Shown here: positions 1 to 8,723 of the stretch, in pieces
Layout of the letters: each line of letters begins with the position of its first letter
How positions within the stretch are numbered: the first letter of the stretch is position 1
From: Pseudomonas spelaei
GTDB lineage: Bacteria > Pseudomonadota > Gammaproteobacteria > Pseudomonadales > Pseudomonadaceae
Direction: 5' to 3'
DNA length: 64,000 nt
Assembly (NCBI RefSeq): GCF_009724245.1
Contig: NZ_WNNK01000003.1
Span: forward strand, 333,436-397,435
Made by a program: the position numbers and the translations under genes
The notes under the pieces: generated by a model
The model's input: only the letters and a program-made list of their open reading frames with translations
The model's database searches: none
Told to the model about the DNA's origin: nothing

Positions 1-390
1 CAGTGCACGCGACTGGCGCAGCGGGCCAGTGTGGGGTTGGCGCGGGTGGGTGGCGGTACGGAAGACGACAGTGGCGATATCTTCATCGCTTTTTCGGTGG
101 GCAACACGGGTTTACCGGTGGCCAACCTGGGGCATCCCGGCACGCCGACGACAGCGTTGCAGATGGTCAATAACGATTACATCTCCGCGTTGTTCGTGGC
201 GGCGGCGGATGCAGTGGAAGAGGCCATCGTGAATGCCATGTTGGCCGCCGACGACCTTGAGGGGCGTGGCCGTCGGGCCCTGGCGCTCAAGCCTGCGCAG
301 CTGCTGTCGGCGATGAAAAAAGTCGGCTGGCAGCCTGAGTTCACTCCTGGGCCTGTAGAAACAGCAGGAACAGTTCCGACTGGGACTTGA
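1..390 (+). CDS. P1-family (DmpA-type) aminopeptidase, C-terminal fragment
   Basis: The reading frame is open from base 1 and stops at 388-390, so only the last 129 residues are in the window. The stretch LARVGG..SGDIFIAFSVGN, followed by a helical region (YISALFVAAADAVEEAIVNAML), matches the C-terminal part of P1-family peptidases (family S58, DmpA/BapA), N-terminal-nucleophile enzymes that remove N-terminal residues from peptides or amides. The catalytic Ser at the autocleavage site lies upstream, outside the window. Its last 50 bp overlap the end of the convergent luxR-type gene. Next to an amidase and a polyamine-type binding protein, it may belong to a peptide/amide-scavenging group (inference). 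Confidence 0.75.
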   Translation, partial: QCTRLAQRASVGLARVGGGTEDDSGDIFIAFSVGNTGLPVANLGHPGTPTTALQMVNNDYISALFVAAADAVEEAIVNAMLAADDLEGRGRRALALKPAQLLSAMKKVGWQPEFTPGPVETAGTVPTGT

Positions 391-1135
391 TCCCCAGCTT
401 GCTGTACATGTGCTTGCGGTGGACCTTCACGGTCTCGGCGGAAATCTCCAGCTTGCGAGCGATCTCTTTATTGGAGCAACCGCTGAGCATCAGCCGGCCC
501 ACCTCCATCTCCCGGGCCGACAGCGATGAGCTGATCTGCAGGGCCGTGGACTCCAGGTGGTTCTCCCAGTTGGGTGGCAGCTCCGGGGCGTGCTTGAGTT
601 CCTGCTCGAACACCGAGCGCTGGCGCATCAGCGCGGCTACCCAGGGGTGGATCAAACCCAGTAGGGCAACCTGCTCGGTGCTGAAGGGGGCCTGGCTGCC
701 CAGGGACAGGCTCAGGGTGCGCTCGGCATCCAGTTGGACGTTGATGTGGACTTCATCGGCGAGGACGTTCAGGCGAAAGTAACGCTGGTAGTAATCGGTC
801 TGCTCAAAGCACTCGGGGGCCACATCCTCCAGGCGGAACAGGCCGCTCTTGGGCGCCTCACGATTGGCCAGGTAAAAGGGGTCGAGCAAATACAGGCCTT
901 TGAGATACTCCTGGAACAGCAAGTCCAGGCCGTCATCGAGGCCCGGTGACTCGGCCAGCACCTGAGGTTTACCCGAGCTGAAAATCAGCACCACCCAGTT
1001 ATCCGCCGGTACATAACGGCGCAGCAAACGCACCAGCGCGGTCCAGAAGTTTGGCTGGTCCAGGGTCTCGATCAGCCGGCCGACGGCGTCATGCCAGGCC
1101 ACGTCCTGTAACGTCAGATTGGTTTCACTACCCAT
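341..1135 (-). CDS. LuxR-family transcriptional regulator
   Basis: A 264-residue protein with a C-terminal GerE/LuxR helix-turn-helix at about residues 200-258 (LSAREMEVGRLMLSG, NKEIARKLEISAETVKVHRKH). The N-terminal ~190 residues are not a receiver domain and carry no motif I can assign, so the signal is unknown. I chose the ATG at 1135 because the protein then starts MGSETNLTLQDVAW; an in-frame ATG at 1150 is possible, and neither has a strong ribosome binding site. It is divergent from the nitrilase-family gene with a 115-bp gap, so control of that gene and the binding protein behind it is likely but not proven. Confidence 0.85.
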   Translation of the reverse strand: MGSETNLTLQDVAWHDAVGRLIETLDQPNFWTALVRLLRRYVPADNWVVLIFSSGKPQVLAESPGLDDGLDLLFQEYLKGLYLLDPFYLANREAPKSGLFRLEDVAPECFEQTDYYQRYFRLNVLADEVHINVQLDAERTLSLSLGSQAPFSTEQVALLGLIHPWVAALMRQRSVFEQELKHAPELPPNWENHLESTALQISSSLSAREMEVGRLMLSGCSNKEIARKLEISAETVKVHRKHMYSKLGIKSQSELFLLFLQAQE

Positions 1136-1250
1136 TGAGGGGTACCCCATCGAAGTGATTTTTTGCCGCGACGCGGCGCTCCATACTCGGTTCGGCCCGA
1201 CGGGTTTGATGTTGCAACCAGGGCCTTCTAAATGGGGACAAGGATAAGCG

Positions 1251-2066
1251 ATGAAGATTGAATTGATGCAACTGGCCGGTCGTGACGGTGACACTGCTTA
1301 TAACCTGGCACGTACCCTGAAGGCCATTGCCAACTGCGAAGCAGGCACTGACCTGCTGGTATTCCCGGAAACCCATTTGACGGGCTTCGTGGGCGGTGAG
1401 CAATTGGCGCACGTGGCTGAGACCCTGGACGGTCCGACCTTGCACGCCGTCCAGCAGGCAGTACGCGAGCGCAATGTCTCAGTGGTCGTCGGGCTGGTGG
1501 AAAATGACAGTGGCAGCTATTACAACACCTCGGTCCTGATGACCCCGGAAGGCATCGCGCTGAGTTATCGCAAAACCCATTTGTGGCCCGACGAGCGCGG
1601 CGACATCACCCCAGGTGACCGTTTTGTCACTGCGCTGTGGAAGGGCGTGCGGGTCGGTATCCTGATTTGCTACGACATTGAATTGCCGGAAACCGCCCGC
1701 GCCCTGGCCCAGCTTGGCGCCGAATTGATCATCGTCACCAACGGCAACATGGACCCCTACGGCCCGGTGCACCGTACCGCGATCATGGCGCGAGCCCAGG
1801 AAAACCAGGTGTTTGCGGTGATGGTCAATCGCGCGGAAGGCGGGCCTGGCGATCTGATATTTTCCGGCTCCAGCGCGGTGGTAGACCCGTTTGGACGAAT
1901 GCTGTTTGAAGCCGGGCGCGAGGAATGTCGGCAGGTTGTCAGCCTGGACCTTGAACAGCTCAAGACCGCCCGCCGTGATTACCACTACCTCAGTGATCGA
2001 CGCCTGATGCTTGCCGGCGAGCAGGTTGAACACGCCGATGGCCGCCGTGAACTGCTGATCCCCTGA
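1251..2066 (+). CDS. Carbon-nitrogen hydrolase (nitrilase superfamily amidase)
   Basis: 271 residues, normal length for the family. The catalytic triad is visible: Glu40 in VFPETHLTGF, Lys108 in SYRKTHLWPDERG and Cys140 in GILICYDIELPE. The enzyme should hydrolyse a small amide or carbamoyl compound in the cytoplasm; the N-carbamoylputrescine/omega-amidase branch is possible but the substrate cannot be read from sequence. AAGGATAAGCG precedes the ATG at good spacing. A polyamine-type periplasmic binding protein starts 60 bp downstream on the same strand, so the pair is probably co-transcribed and may handle a polyamine- or amide-like nitrogen source (inference). Confidence 0.88.
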   Translation: MKIELMQLAGRDGDTAYNLARTLKAIANCEAGTDLLVFPETHLTGFVGGEQLAHVAETLDGPTLHAVQQAVRERNVSVVVGLVENDSGSYYNTSVLMTPEGIALSYRKTHLWPDERGDITPGDRFVTALWKGVRVGILICYDIELPETARALAQLGAELIIVTNGNMDPYGPVHRTAIMARAQENQVFAVMVNRAEGGPGDLIFSGSSAVVDPFGRMLFEAGREECRQVVSLDLEQLKTARRDYHYLSDRRLMLAGEQVEHADGRRELLIP

Positions 2067-2126
2067 TCTTTCTCCCTACAACAATAATCAGCAGGTGAGC
2101 GTGCGTGCCTGCCCAGGAGTTTCTTG

Positions 2127-3227
2127 ATGATCCGTATCCGCTGCATGCAACTGGCCCTGGCCTCGCTGCTCAGTATGGGGCTGGCGGGCGCCGAGGCCGC
2201 CGAGCCCCAGGTAAATATCTACAACTGGTACGACTTCATTGCCCCGGATGCGATGAAGAACTTCCAGACCCAGACCGGCATCCGCTCGACGTTTGATGTG
2301 TTTGACAACGCTGACGTCATGCAGGGCAAGCTCATGGCCGGGCGCAGCAACTATGACGTGGTGGTGGCCAGCGGCGACGTCATGCCAAACCTGATCAAGG
2401 CCGGGGTGCTCAAGGACCTGGACCGTACGCAGTTACCCAACTGGTCCCACCTCGATCCCGAGATTCTCGCCAAGGTGCAACGCAATGACCCGGGTAATCG
2501 TTATGCCGTGCCGTACTTATGGGGCACCACCGGGCTGGGTTATGACGTGGAAAAGGTCAAGGCACTCCTGGGTGAACATGCGCCAGTCGGCTCCTGGGAC
2601 TTGATCTTCAAGGAAGAAAACATCGCCAAGCTGAGCCAGTGCGGCGTGGCCACGCTGGATGCGCCCGGCGATATCATTCCCATCGCCTTGCACTACCTGG
2701 GGCTGCCCTATAACAGCCAGAACCCCGAGGACTACCGCAAGGCCGAAGCGTTGTTGCTGAAGGTGCGCCCGTACATTCGCTACTTCGATTCCTCACGGTT
2801 TATCAGCGACCTGGCCAATGGCAACGTCTGTGTGGTGTTGGGTTGGGCAGGCGGGGTGATGGATGCCCGCAAAGCCTCGGAAGCGGCCGGTAATGGCCGT
2901 CAGATCGAGTACAGCATTCCCCGCGAAGGTGCACCGCTCTGGGTCGAAAGCCTGGTGCTGCTCAACGATGCGCCTCACCCTGAACAAGGGCTGGCCTTCA
3001 TCAATTACATGCTTGACCCGCAAGTGATCGCCCGCTCGTCCAACTACCTGAGCTATGCCAATGCCAACAAGGATGCGACCCAACTCGTGGAGGAGAAAAT
3101 TCGCCGCAATCCAGGGGTTTATCCTTCGAAAGAAGTGTTGGATACCTTGTTCACTCTGGAGACCATGCCACTGAAGGTGGAGCGTATTCGCACGCGGATG
3201 TGGAGCAAGATCAAGAGCGGTAGTTGA
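2127..3227 (+). CDS. Polyamine-type ABC transporter substrate-binding protein (PotF/SpuD-like)
   Basis: 366 residues with a Sec signal peptide (MIRIRCMQLALASLLSMGLA, ending near AEA|AEPQV). The mature start VNIYNWYDFIAPDAMKNFQ is typical of PotD/PotF/SpuD polyamine-binding proteins, followed by the usual type II periplasmic-binding fold. The ATG at 2127 is preceded by AGGAG at 2115-2119. No permease or ATPase gene follows, so the protein either uses a transporter encoded elsewhere or serves as a sensor. The gene lies just behind the nitrilase-family amidase. Confidence 0.88.
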   Translation: MIRIRCMQLALASLLSMGLAGAEAAEPQVNIYNWYDFIAPDAMKNFQTQTGIRSTFDVFDNADVMQGKLMAGRSNYDVVVASGDVMPNLIKAGVLKDLDRTQLPNWSHLDPEILAKVQRNDPGNRYAVPYLWGTTGLGYDVEKVKALLGEHAPVGSWDLIFKEENIAKLSQCGVATLDAPGDIIPIALHYLGLPYNSQNPEDYRKAEALLLKVRPYIRYFDSSRFISDLANGNVCVVLGWAGGVMDARKASEAAGNGRQIEYSIPREGAPLWVESLVLLNDAPHPEQGLAFINYMLDPQVIARSSNYLSYANANKDATQLVEEKIRRNPGVYPSKEVLDTLFTLETMPLKVERIRTRMWSKIKSGS

Positions 3228-3328
3228 GCATGAAACCCGGATCGGAAATCGCTCCGGGCGACTACTGCAAGCGCACCATCTGCTACTCTGCGATCGTTCA
3301 TTATCGCCTGTCGCTTGTGGAACTCATC

Positions 3329-4282
3329 ATGACAACGCTCAACCCGAATGCTGATCCCCAGTCTGTCTGCAGCCCTATCACCAGCAGCGCCATTTTCATG
3401 GTTGCCACGCTGGCCCCCGGCAGTGATGCCGCCCAAACCGTGCGCGAATGGTGCGGCGACGTTGCAGCCCTCACGCGCTCCGTCGGCAAGCGCGTGCCGA
3501 CGGGCAACCTGACGTGCGTCTGCGGCTTTGGTTCCACCGCCTGGGACGCCTTGTTCGGCAGCCCGCGTCCTGCATCGCTGCACCCATTTCATGCAGTCGG
3601 TGTAGCAGGGCGCATGGCGGTTTCCACGCCGGGGGATGTGTTGCTGCACATTCGTGCCGATCAGATGGACCTGTGTTTTGAACTGGCGACGCAAATCATG
3701 TCGGCCCTCGGCGATGCTGTGACCGTGGTCGATGAGGTGCAGGGTTTCCGTAATTTCGATATGCGCAGCATCATTGGTTTTGTCGATGGCACGGAGAACC
3801 CGACCGGGCGCAAGGCGGTCGGCTTCACCATCGTCGGTGATGAAGACCCAACCTTCAGTGGCGGCAGCTATGTGCTGGTGCAGAAGTACCTGCACAACAT
3901 GAAGGCCTGGAACGAATTGTCCACCGAAGCCCAGGAACGGGTGATCGGGCGTACCAAACTGTCCGATATCGAGCTCGGCGATGAGGTCAAGCCGGCCAAC
4001 TCCCACAGTGCCTTGACCACCATCACCAAGGACGGCGAGGAAGTGAAAATCCTGCGGGACAACATGCCGTTTGGCCGGCCGGGCGCCGGGGAGTTCGGGA
4101 CGTATTTCATCGGCTATGCACGTTCGCCGGAGCCGCTGGAACTGATGCTTGAGAACATGTTTGTCGGGCGGCCCGCCGGTAATTATGACCGGCTGCTGGA
4201 CTTCAGTACGGCGGTGACCGGCGGCTTGTTCTTCGTGCCGTCCGCCGATCTGCTGGAAGCGTTGGCTGACCGCGAGCTTTAG
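3329..4282 (+). CDS. DyP-type haem peroxidase
   Basis: 317 residues. The family signature GxxDG is present as GFVDGTENP (Asp153), with the proximal haem ligand in NSHSAL (His226) and a distal Arg in ILRDNMPFGRP (Arg243). Length and motifs fit the bacterial class B (YfeX-like) enzymes, which oxidise dyes and aromatics with hydrogen peroxide. The frame is open upstream to 3224, but the sequence before MTTLNPNADP does not resemble the family, so I start at 3329 although its ribosome binding site is weak. The stop overlaps the end of the convergent lysR gene by four bases. Confidence 0.9.
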   Translation: MTTLNPNADPQSVCSPITSSAIFMVATLAPGSDAAQTVREWCGDVAALTRSVGKRVPTGNLTCVCGFGSTAWDALFGSPRPASLHPFHAVGVAGRMAVSTPGDVLLHIRADQMDLCFELATQIMSALGDAVTVVDEVQGFRNFDMRSIIGFVDGTENPTGRKAVGFTIVGDEDPTFSGGSYVLVQKYLHNMKAWNELSTEAQERVIGRTKLSDIELGDEVKPANSHSALTTITKDGEEVKILRDNMPFGRPGAGEFGTYFIGYARSPEPLELMLENMFVGRPAGNYDRLLDFSTAVTGGLFFVPSADLLEALADREL

Positions 4283-5178
4283 TCACTGTTTGGCAATGTG
4301 CCAAACAGTCTTTTCGCCTCGGCAAAACACTTCTCGGCGATGGCCGAACGCGGCTCGGTCTTGCGCATGACCAACCCCAGGGGCGCCAGTACGCTGGCAT
4401 CCGGGAGGTTGATGAAGGCCAGGGTCTCGATCGGTTTTTCCCAGCCACTGTCCAGGGGCATGATCGAGCAGCAAAAGCCTTCATGGATCGCCTGGAACAG
4501 TTGGTGCGTGGAGTCGGTCTCCAGGATGGGCTGCGGGTCGAGCCCGCGGCTGCGAAAGCTCAGGTCAATGGATTTGCGATAGTGCATGCCATTGCTGATC
4601 ATCCCCAACGGCAGTTGGGCGGCATCCTCCCAGCTCATCTCGGTGCCTTCGAACTGGAAATGGCGTGTGTCGTACAGCAGGCCGACGCGGGTCTCGCCCA
4701 GTTCGAAAAAATCCAGCAGATGGGAACTGACATGATCGAGGTAGCAAATACCCAGATCCAGTTGATTGTTGCCCAGGCCCTCGATAATCCGGTCCGAACT
4801 CATGGACGACAGGCTGAACTTGAGTTCGGGGAACGTCTGGGAAAGCCCCTGCACATAGTTGATCGGGTTGAAGCCGCTCAACGGCACCAGGCCCAGGCGC
4901 AAGTTACCCACCAGTTGGCCACGGCAGGCGGCGGCTTCGGCGAACAGCCCGTCATGGGCGGCCAGCAGGGTGCGGGCCCACGCCAGGACCCGTTCACCGG
5001 CCTGGGTAAACCCTTCAAAACGCTGGCCACGGGTCACCAGTTCCAGCCCCAGTTCATCTTCCAGGTTACGCAAACGCATGGACAGGGTCGGCTGGGTGAT
5101 ATGGCAGCGCGCAGCGGCCTGTCCGAAGTGGCGAGTCTGTTCCAGGGCGATCAGGAATTTGAGTTGCTTGATGTCCAC
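4279..5178 (-). CDS. LysR-family regulator, probable controller of the molybdenum module
   Basis: 299 residues if started at the GTG at 5178 (MDIKQLKFLIALEQTRHFGQ); AGCAGGTG lies upstream at suitable spacing, and a longer frame to 5253 adds unrelated residues. The N-terminal winged helix-turn-helix covers about residues 1-60 (FGQAAARCHITQPTLSMRLR), followed by a LysR effector-binding domain. It is divergent from moaB-moeA. Two copies of a 20-bp dyad lie in the shared gap and a third lies before the fdhF-like gene, so I infer that it controls molybdenum-cofactor genes and the molybdoenzyme. The effector is unknown. Confidence 0.88.
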   Translation of the reverse strand: MDIKQLKFLIALEQTRHFGQAAARCHITQPTLSMRLRNLEDELGLELVTRGQRFEGFTQAGERVLAWARTLLAAHDGLFAEAAACRGQLVGNLRLGLVPLSGFNPINYVQGLSQTFPELKFSLSSMSSDRIIEGLGNNQLDLGICYLDHVSSHLLDFFELGETRVGLLYDTRHFQFEGTEMSWEDAAQLPLGMISNGMHYRKSIDLSFRSRGLDPQPILETDSTHQLFQAIHEGFCCSIMPLDSGWEKPIETLAFINLPDASVLAPLGLVMRKTEPRSAIAEKCFAEAKRLFGTLPNSD

Positions 5179-5266
5179 AAAGGCACCTGCTGACAAAACA
5201 CGGGGAGTAGGGTGAGCAGACGATCTCATCGATCCTCTCACCCGTCCAATCACAAGGACTTAACGC

Positions 5267-5286
5267 TTGATCGAGCGACTCTATCA
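5267..5286 (+). promoter_or_regulatory. Candidate LysR operator, copy 1
   Basis: TTGATCGAGCGACTCTATCA. Within it TGATCGAG and CTCTATCA are inverted repeats around a 3-bp centre with one mismatch, a shape expected for a LysR-type box. It lies between the divergent lysR and moaB genes. Copies 2 and 3 are at 5313-5332 and 8416-8435. Confidence 0.6.
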
Positions 5287-5312
5287 TGACCGCCGGCAGC
5301 ACGAAAACGGGC

Positions 5313-5332
5313 TGATAGACGCGCTCGATAAC
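5313..5332 (-). promoter_or_regulatory. Candidate LysR operator, copy 2 (inverted)
   Basis: Read on the minus strand it is GTTATCGAGCGCGTCTATCA, matching copy 1 at 16 of 20 positions. It is in the same lysR/moaB gap, 46 bp from copy 1 and in opposite orientation. Confidence 0.5.
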
Positions 5333-5417
5333 CCGGTTGGCCAGAACGATTAGACAGTCACTTTTCAGCGCCTTAGCCTCTGGCCATTGCTTTTATTATT
5401 GCCTGCCGGAGAGTGTC

Positions 5418-5957
5418 ATGAGCGTGAAGTCGGATACGCCGTTTGTCCCGTTGAATATTGCCGTGCTGACCGTCAGTGATACCCGAGCTTATGCCGATGA
5501 CACCTCCGGGCAGTTGTTGGTCAGTCGCTTGCTGGAGGCGGGGCACACCCTGGGCGCGCGCAACCTGCTCAAGGATGACCTGTATAAAATCCGCGCCCAG
5601 GTGGCCCACTGGATTGCCGAGGATGAGATTCAGGTGGTGCTGATCACCGGCGGCACCGGGTTTACCGGGCGTGACAGCACGCCGGAGGCGGTGAGCTGTT
5701 TGCTGGACAAGCAGGTCGATGGGTTTGGCGAATTGTTCCGGGCCATCTCCATCCTCGATATCGGCACCTCCACGGTGCAGAGCCGGGCACTGGCCGGGTT
5801 GGCCAACGGCACACTGGTGTGCTGCCTGCCGGGCTCGACAGGCGCCTGTCGCACCGCATGGGAAGGGATCCTGGCCGAGCAGTTGGACGCGCGCCACCGC
5901 CCCTGCAATTTCGTTGCGCATCTCAAGCCGGTAAAAGCCTGCGAGTCACGGGGATGA
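5418..5957 (+). CDS. moaB: Molybdenum cofactor biosynthesis protein MoaB
   Basis: 179 residues of the MoaB/Mog fold, which adenylylates molybdopterin before metal insertion. Family motifs are seen at LNIAVLTVSDTR near the N-terminus, ITGGTGFTGRDSTPEA in the middle (molybdopterin-binding glycines) and the late LPGSTGACRTAWE. The ATG at 5418 follows GGAGA at 5408-5412; the frame upstream to 5337 has no family similarity. The stop overlaps the moeA start (ATGA), so the two are translationally coupled. The promoter region holds two putative LysR operators. Confidence 0.93.
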   Translation: MSVKSDTPFVPLNIAVLTVSDTRAYADDTSGQLLVSRLLEAGHTLGARNLLKDDLYKIRAQVAHWIAEDEIQVVLITGGTGFTGRDSTPEAVSCLLDKQVDGFGELFRAISILDIGTSTVQSRALAGLANGTLVCCLPGSTGACRTAWEGILAEQLDARHRPCNFVAHLKPVKACESRG

Positions 5958-7159
5958 ACGTGTCACCGCTGATGCCGGTGGAAGAAGCCATTGCCAGTTT
6001 GCTGGAAATGGCCGCTGTCCAACGCCTCGACGACAGCGAACCTGTCCTGTTGGCGGATGCCCGGCAACGGGTATTGGCCAGTGAGCTGGTCGCCACCCTC
6101 GACTTGCCGCCGTGGCCCAACAGCGCCATGGACGGTTACGCCTTGAACGTAGACGACTGGGACGGACAGCCCTTGGCCGTGTCACAACGGATTTATGCCG
6201 GTGTTGCCCCGCAAGCGCTACTGCCGGGAACCTGTGCCCGGATCTTTACCGGTGCGCCGGTCCCTGAAGGCGCCAACAGTGTCGAGATGCAGGAGAACAT
6301 CGAACTGCTGGATGACGGCCGTATCCGCTTCAAAAAGCCGCTGGTGGCAGGCCAGAATATCCGGCCCCAGGGCCAGGAAAACCGTGTCGGGCAAGTCCTG
6401 CTCCAGGCCGGCAAACGCCTGGGCCCCTTCGAGTTGGCCATCGCCGCCGGGCAGGGCTGTACCCATGTGCATGTGGTACGTCGGCCGCGGGTCGCGCTGC
6501 TCTCCACGGGTGATGAGTTAGCTGAACCGGGCACGCCGTTGAAGCCCGGCTGTATCTACAACAGCAATCGGATATTACTCAGCCATTGGCTGGGCGCATT
6601 GGGCTGTGACGTCATTGATGGCGGGGTGCTCCCCGATCAGCCGCAACAGACCCGACTCAAGCTTGAACAGCTGCAGTACTCGACGGACTTGATCCTCACA
6701 ACCGGCGGTGTGTCGGCCGGTGATGCCGATTGCCTGGGGCAAGTATTGCGCGAGTGCGGCAAGCCGTTGTTCTGGAAACTTGCGATAAAGCCCGGAAAAC
6801 CACTGACCGTGGGCTACTTTGGCAGCGTTCCGGTGATCGGCCTGCCCGGCAATCCGATGTCGGCGCTGGTGACCTTCGGGCTGTTGGCCCGGGCTTATTT
6901 GCTGCGTATCCAGGGGGTTGAAAACGTCACGCCCCTGAGTTTCCCGGTCAGCGTCGGTTTTGATTGGCACAAGGCGGGAGGCCGTCGGGAATACCTCAGA
7001 GCGAGGCTGGAGGACGGCCGTGCCGTGCCCTATGGCAACCAGAGTTCGGGGATTTTGCTGAGCGCATCCTGGGCAGATGGGTTGGTGGAGATTCCGCAGG
7101 GCGGCACGTTGAAGGCCGGTGATAGCGCGCGGTTTATTCCGTTCTGCGGTTTGTTGTAG
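5954..7159 (+). CDS. moeA: Molybdopterin molybdenumtransferase MoeA
   Basis: 401 residues starting MNVSPLMPVEEAIASLLEMA, overlapping the end of moaB by four bases. MoeA inserts molybdate into adenylylated molybdopterin. Typical stretches include LPPWPNSAMDGYAL, IFTGAPVPEGANSVEMQE, VALLSTGDELAEPG, TTGGVSAGDADCLGQVL and KPGKPLTVGYF...GLPGNPMSA. Length is normal. It is followed by a REPIN-like palindrome and then the convergent moaA. Confidence 0.95.
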   Translation: MNVSPLMPVEEAIASLLEMAAVQRLDDSEPVLLADARQRVLASELVATLDLPPWPNSAMDGYALNVDDWDGQPLAVSQRIYAGVAPQALLPGTCARIFTGAPVPEGANSVEMQENIELLDDGRIRFKKPLVAGQNIRPQGQENRVGQVLLQAGKRLGPFELAIAAGQGCTHVHVVRRPRVALLSTGDELAEPGTPLKPGCIYNSNRILLSHWLGALGCDVIDGGVLPDQPQQTRLKLEQLQYSTDLILTTGGVSAGDADCLGQVLRECGKPLFWKLAIKPGKPLTVGYFGSVPVIGLPGNPMSALVTFGLLARAYLLRIQGVENVTPLSFPVSVGFDWHKAGGRREYLRARLEDGRAVPYGNQSSGILLSASWADGLVEIPQGGTLKAGDSARFIPFCGLL

Positions 7160-7254
7160 CCGCTGCCGAGGCACGAGGCTGCGATGGGCAGCGTAGCGGC
7201 CCCAAGGCGGCGGTCCTGCGGACACGCCGCAGCCTCGCGCCTCGACAGCGGCCA
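7157..7254. repeat. REPIN-like palindromic repeat
   Basis: The left arm TAGCCGCTGCCGAGGCACGA begins at the moeA stop codon. The right arm, reverse-complemented, is a near copy. The same arm recurs at 34299-34399 and as a degenerate half at 32620. It separates the convergent moeA and moaA genes and could fold as a transcript-end hairpin. Confidence 0.75.
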
Positions 7255-7284
7255 TAAGGTCCTGGGCGCTGTCCAGGGCGTGGG

Positions 7285-8283
7285 TTATCCGCCGGTCATG
7301 TTCATGAAACGGACAATTTGCACATCGTCATTGAGTTCAAAGTTGTGCCGGTAGGGCTTGATCTTCATGGCCTCGACGATCGCCTGCTCCAGACGCTGAG
7401 GCTCGCCGGGATAGCGGCGCAGCACTTGCTTGAGGTCCACGCCATGTTCATTGCCCAGGCACAGCAGGAGCCGGCCTTCGACGGTCAGGCGCACCCGGTT
7501 GCAGGTCGCGCAAAAGTTGTGGCTGTGGGGTGAGATGAACCCCAGGCGAATATGCGGCGCCTCAGTCAGGCGCCAATAGCGCGACGGGCCTTGGGTGGAT
7601 TCGGCAGAGTCGATGAGGGTGTAGCGTTCGCTAATCCGCTCGCGCACCTGGGCGCTGGAGAAAAAGGCGTCGGCGCGGCTGTGTTCGCTGATCACGCCCA
7701 GGGGCATTTCTTCGATGAACGAGATGTCCAGCCTGCGATCAATCGCAAACTCGACCAGGTCGTTGATCTCGTGATCGTTGCGGCCTTTCATCACCACGCA
7801 GTTGAGCTTGGTGTGTTCAAAACCGGCTGCGTTCGCGGCATCGATACCGTTGATGACCTGTGCCAGGTCTCCGGTACGGGTCAGCTGGCGAAACCGCTCG
7901 GCGTCCAGGCTGTCCAGGCTGATGTTCAGGCGCTTGAGGCCTGCGTCAAACAGCGGTGACGCCAGTTTGCCCAACTGCGAGCCGTTGGTGGTCATGCACA
8001 GTTCCCGCAGCCCCGGCAGCGCCGCGATGCGTTGGCACAGTTCAACCACCCCCGGGCGAATCAACGGCTCACCCCCGGTCAGGCGGATTTTCCGAGTGCC
8101 CAAGGCCACAAAACGCTCCGCCACCAGATAGAGTTCTTCCAGGGACAGGATCTGTTGGCGTGGCAAGAACTGCATGTCCTCGGCCATGCAATAGACACAG
8201 CGGAAATCACAGCGGTCGGTCACCGACATCCTGAGATAGTCGACCCGTCGAGAAAAACTATCCATCAAGATTCGATCTGACAT
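7285..8283 (-). CDS. moaA: GTP 3',8-cyclase MoaA (radical SAM)
   Basis: 332 residues. The radical-SAM cluster is formed by Cys25, Cys29 and Cys32 in [11 protein letters not shown]. The second iron-sulphur cluster ligands are near the C-terminus ([20 protein letters not shown]), and the chain ends in the functional Gly-Gly (MNMTGG). The enzyme makes 3',8-cyclo-GTP, the first step of molybdopterin synthesis. The ATG at 8283 follows GGAGG at 5-bp spacing. It is divergent from the fdhF-like gene across a 440-bp AT-rich gap. No moaC, moaD or moaE is nearby, so this is a partial, accessory-type set. Confidence 0.95.
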   Translation of the reverse strand: MSDRILMDSFSRRVDYLRMSVTDRCDFRCVYCMAEDMQFLPRQQILSLEELYLVAERFVALGTRKIRLTGGEPLIRPGVVELCQRIAALPGLRELCMTTNGSQLGKLASPLFDAGLKRLNISLDSLDAERFRQLTRTGDLAQVINGIDAANAAGFEHTKLNCVVMKGRNDHEINDLVEFAIDRRLDISFIEEMPLGVISEHSRADAFFSSAQVRERISERYTLIDSAESTQGPSRYWRLTEAPHIRLGFISPHSHNFCATCNRVRLTVEGRLLLCLGNEHGVDLKQVLRRYPGEPQRLEQAIVEAMKIKPYRHNFELNDDVQIVRFMNMTGG

Positions 8284-8723
8284 CACCACCTCCGCCAGCG
8301 GTCCAGTTGCATCAACCCTGGCGCCAGTATTTGTAAGGCCGCCAGTCTATAAGGGCCTTGTTAAACGGAGGTTAAAGTCATTTGAAGTTATCGTCTAATT
8401 GCTATTAACAACCGGTTGATCAATGCGCTCTATCACGCCTTAAAGTTATTGTTTTATATGATTAACTTATTGATCTATAAGAAAATAAATCTTGATAGAT
8501 GACGCCGATGGTTTGGTCGTTATTTGTGATTAGACACCCAGGGCGAACACACAATAGGCTTGATTCGTGGTTCTGGTTTTGGCCGGCTGAACGGTGTTTT
8601 GGCGCTGTGTAAATAATCTAAGCTGGATGAACCCAAGTCACATTTTGTCTGTAGATAAGATTAGCTACCAACAAGCGTTTCAAATTAGGCAGCCGCCTGC
8701 GTGTGACGTCCTGGAGAATTATC
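8284..8723. promoter_or_regulatory. 440-bp AT-rich divergent promoter region, moaA / fdhF-like
   Basis: No gene is visible here. The segment is much richer in A+T than its surroundings. It holds the third copy of the LysR-type dyad (8416-8435) and further half-site-like stretches near 8471 and 8493 (TTGATCTAT, TTGATAGAT). I did not find a convincing Moco riboswitch fold or an Anr/FNR box. Confidence 0.55.
8416..8435 (+). promoter_or_regulatory. Candidate LysR operator, copy 3
   Basis: TTGATCAATGCGCTCTATCA, matching copy 1 at 15 of 20 positions and sharing its whole right half CTCTATCA. It lies in the moaA/fdhF-like gap, about 290 bp before the fdhF-like start. Confidence 0.55.

Noticed and set aside
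8284..8723. Moco riboswitch upstream of moaA
   Set aside because: I could not identify the expected conserved stems on the moaA leader; the region looks like an AT-rich regulatory gap. A covariance-model search would decide.
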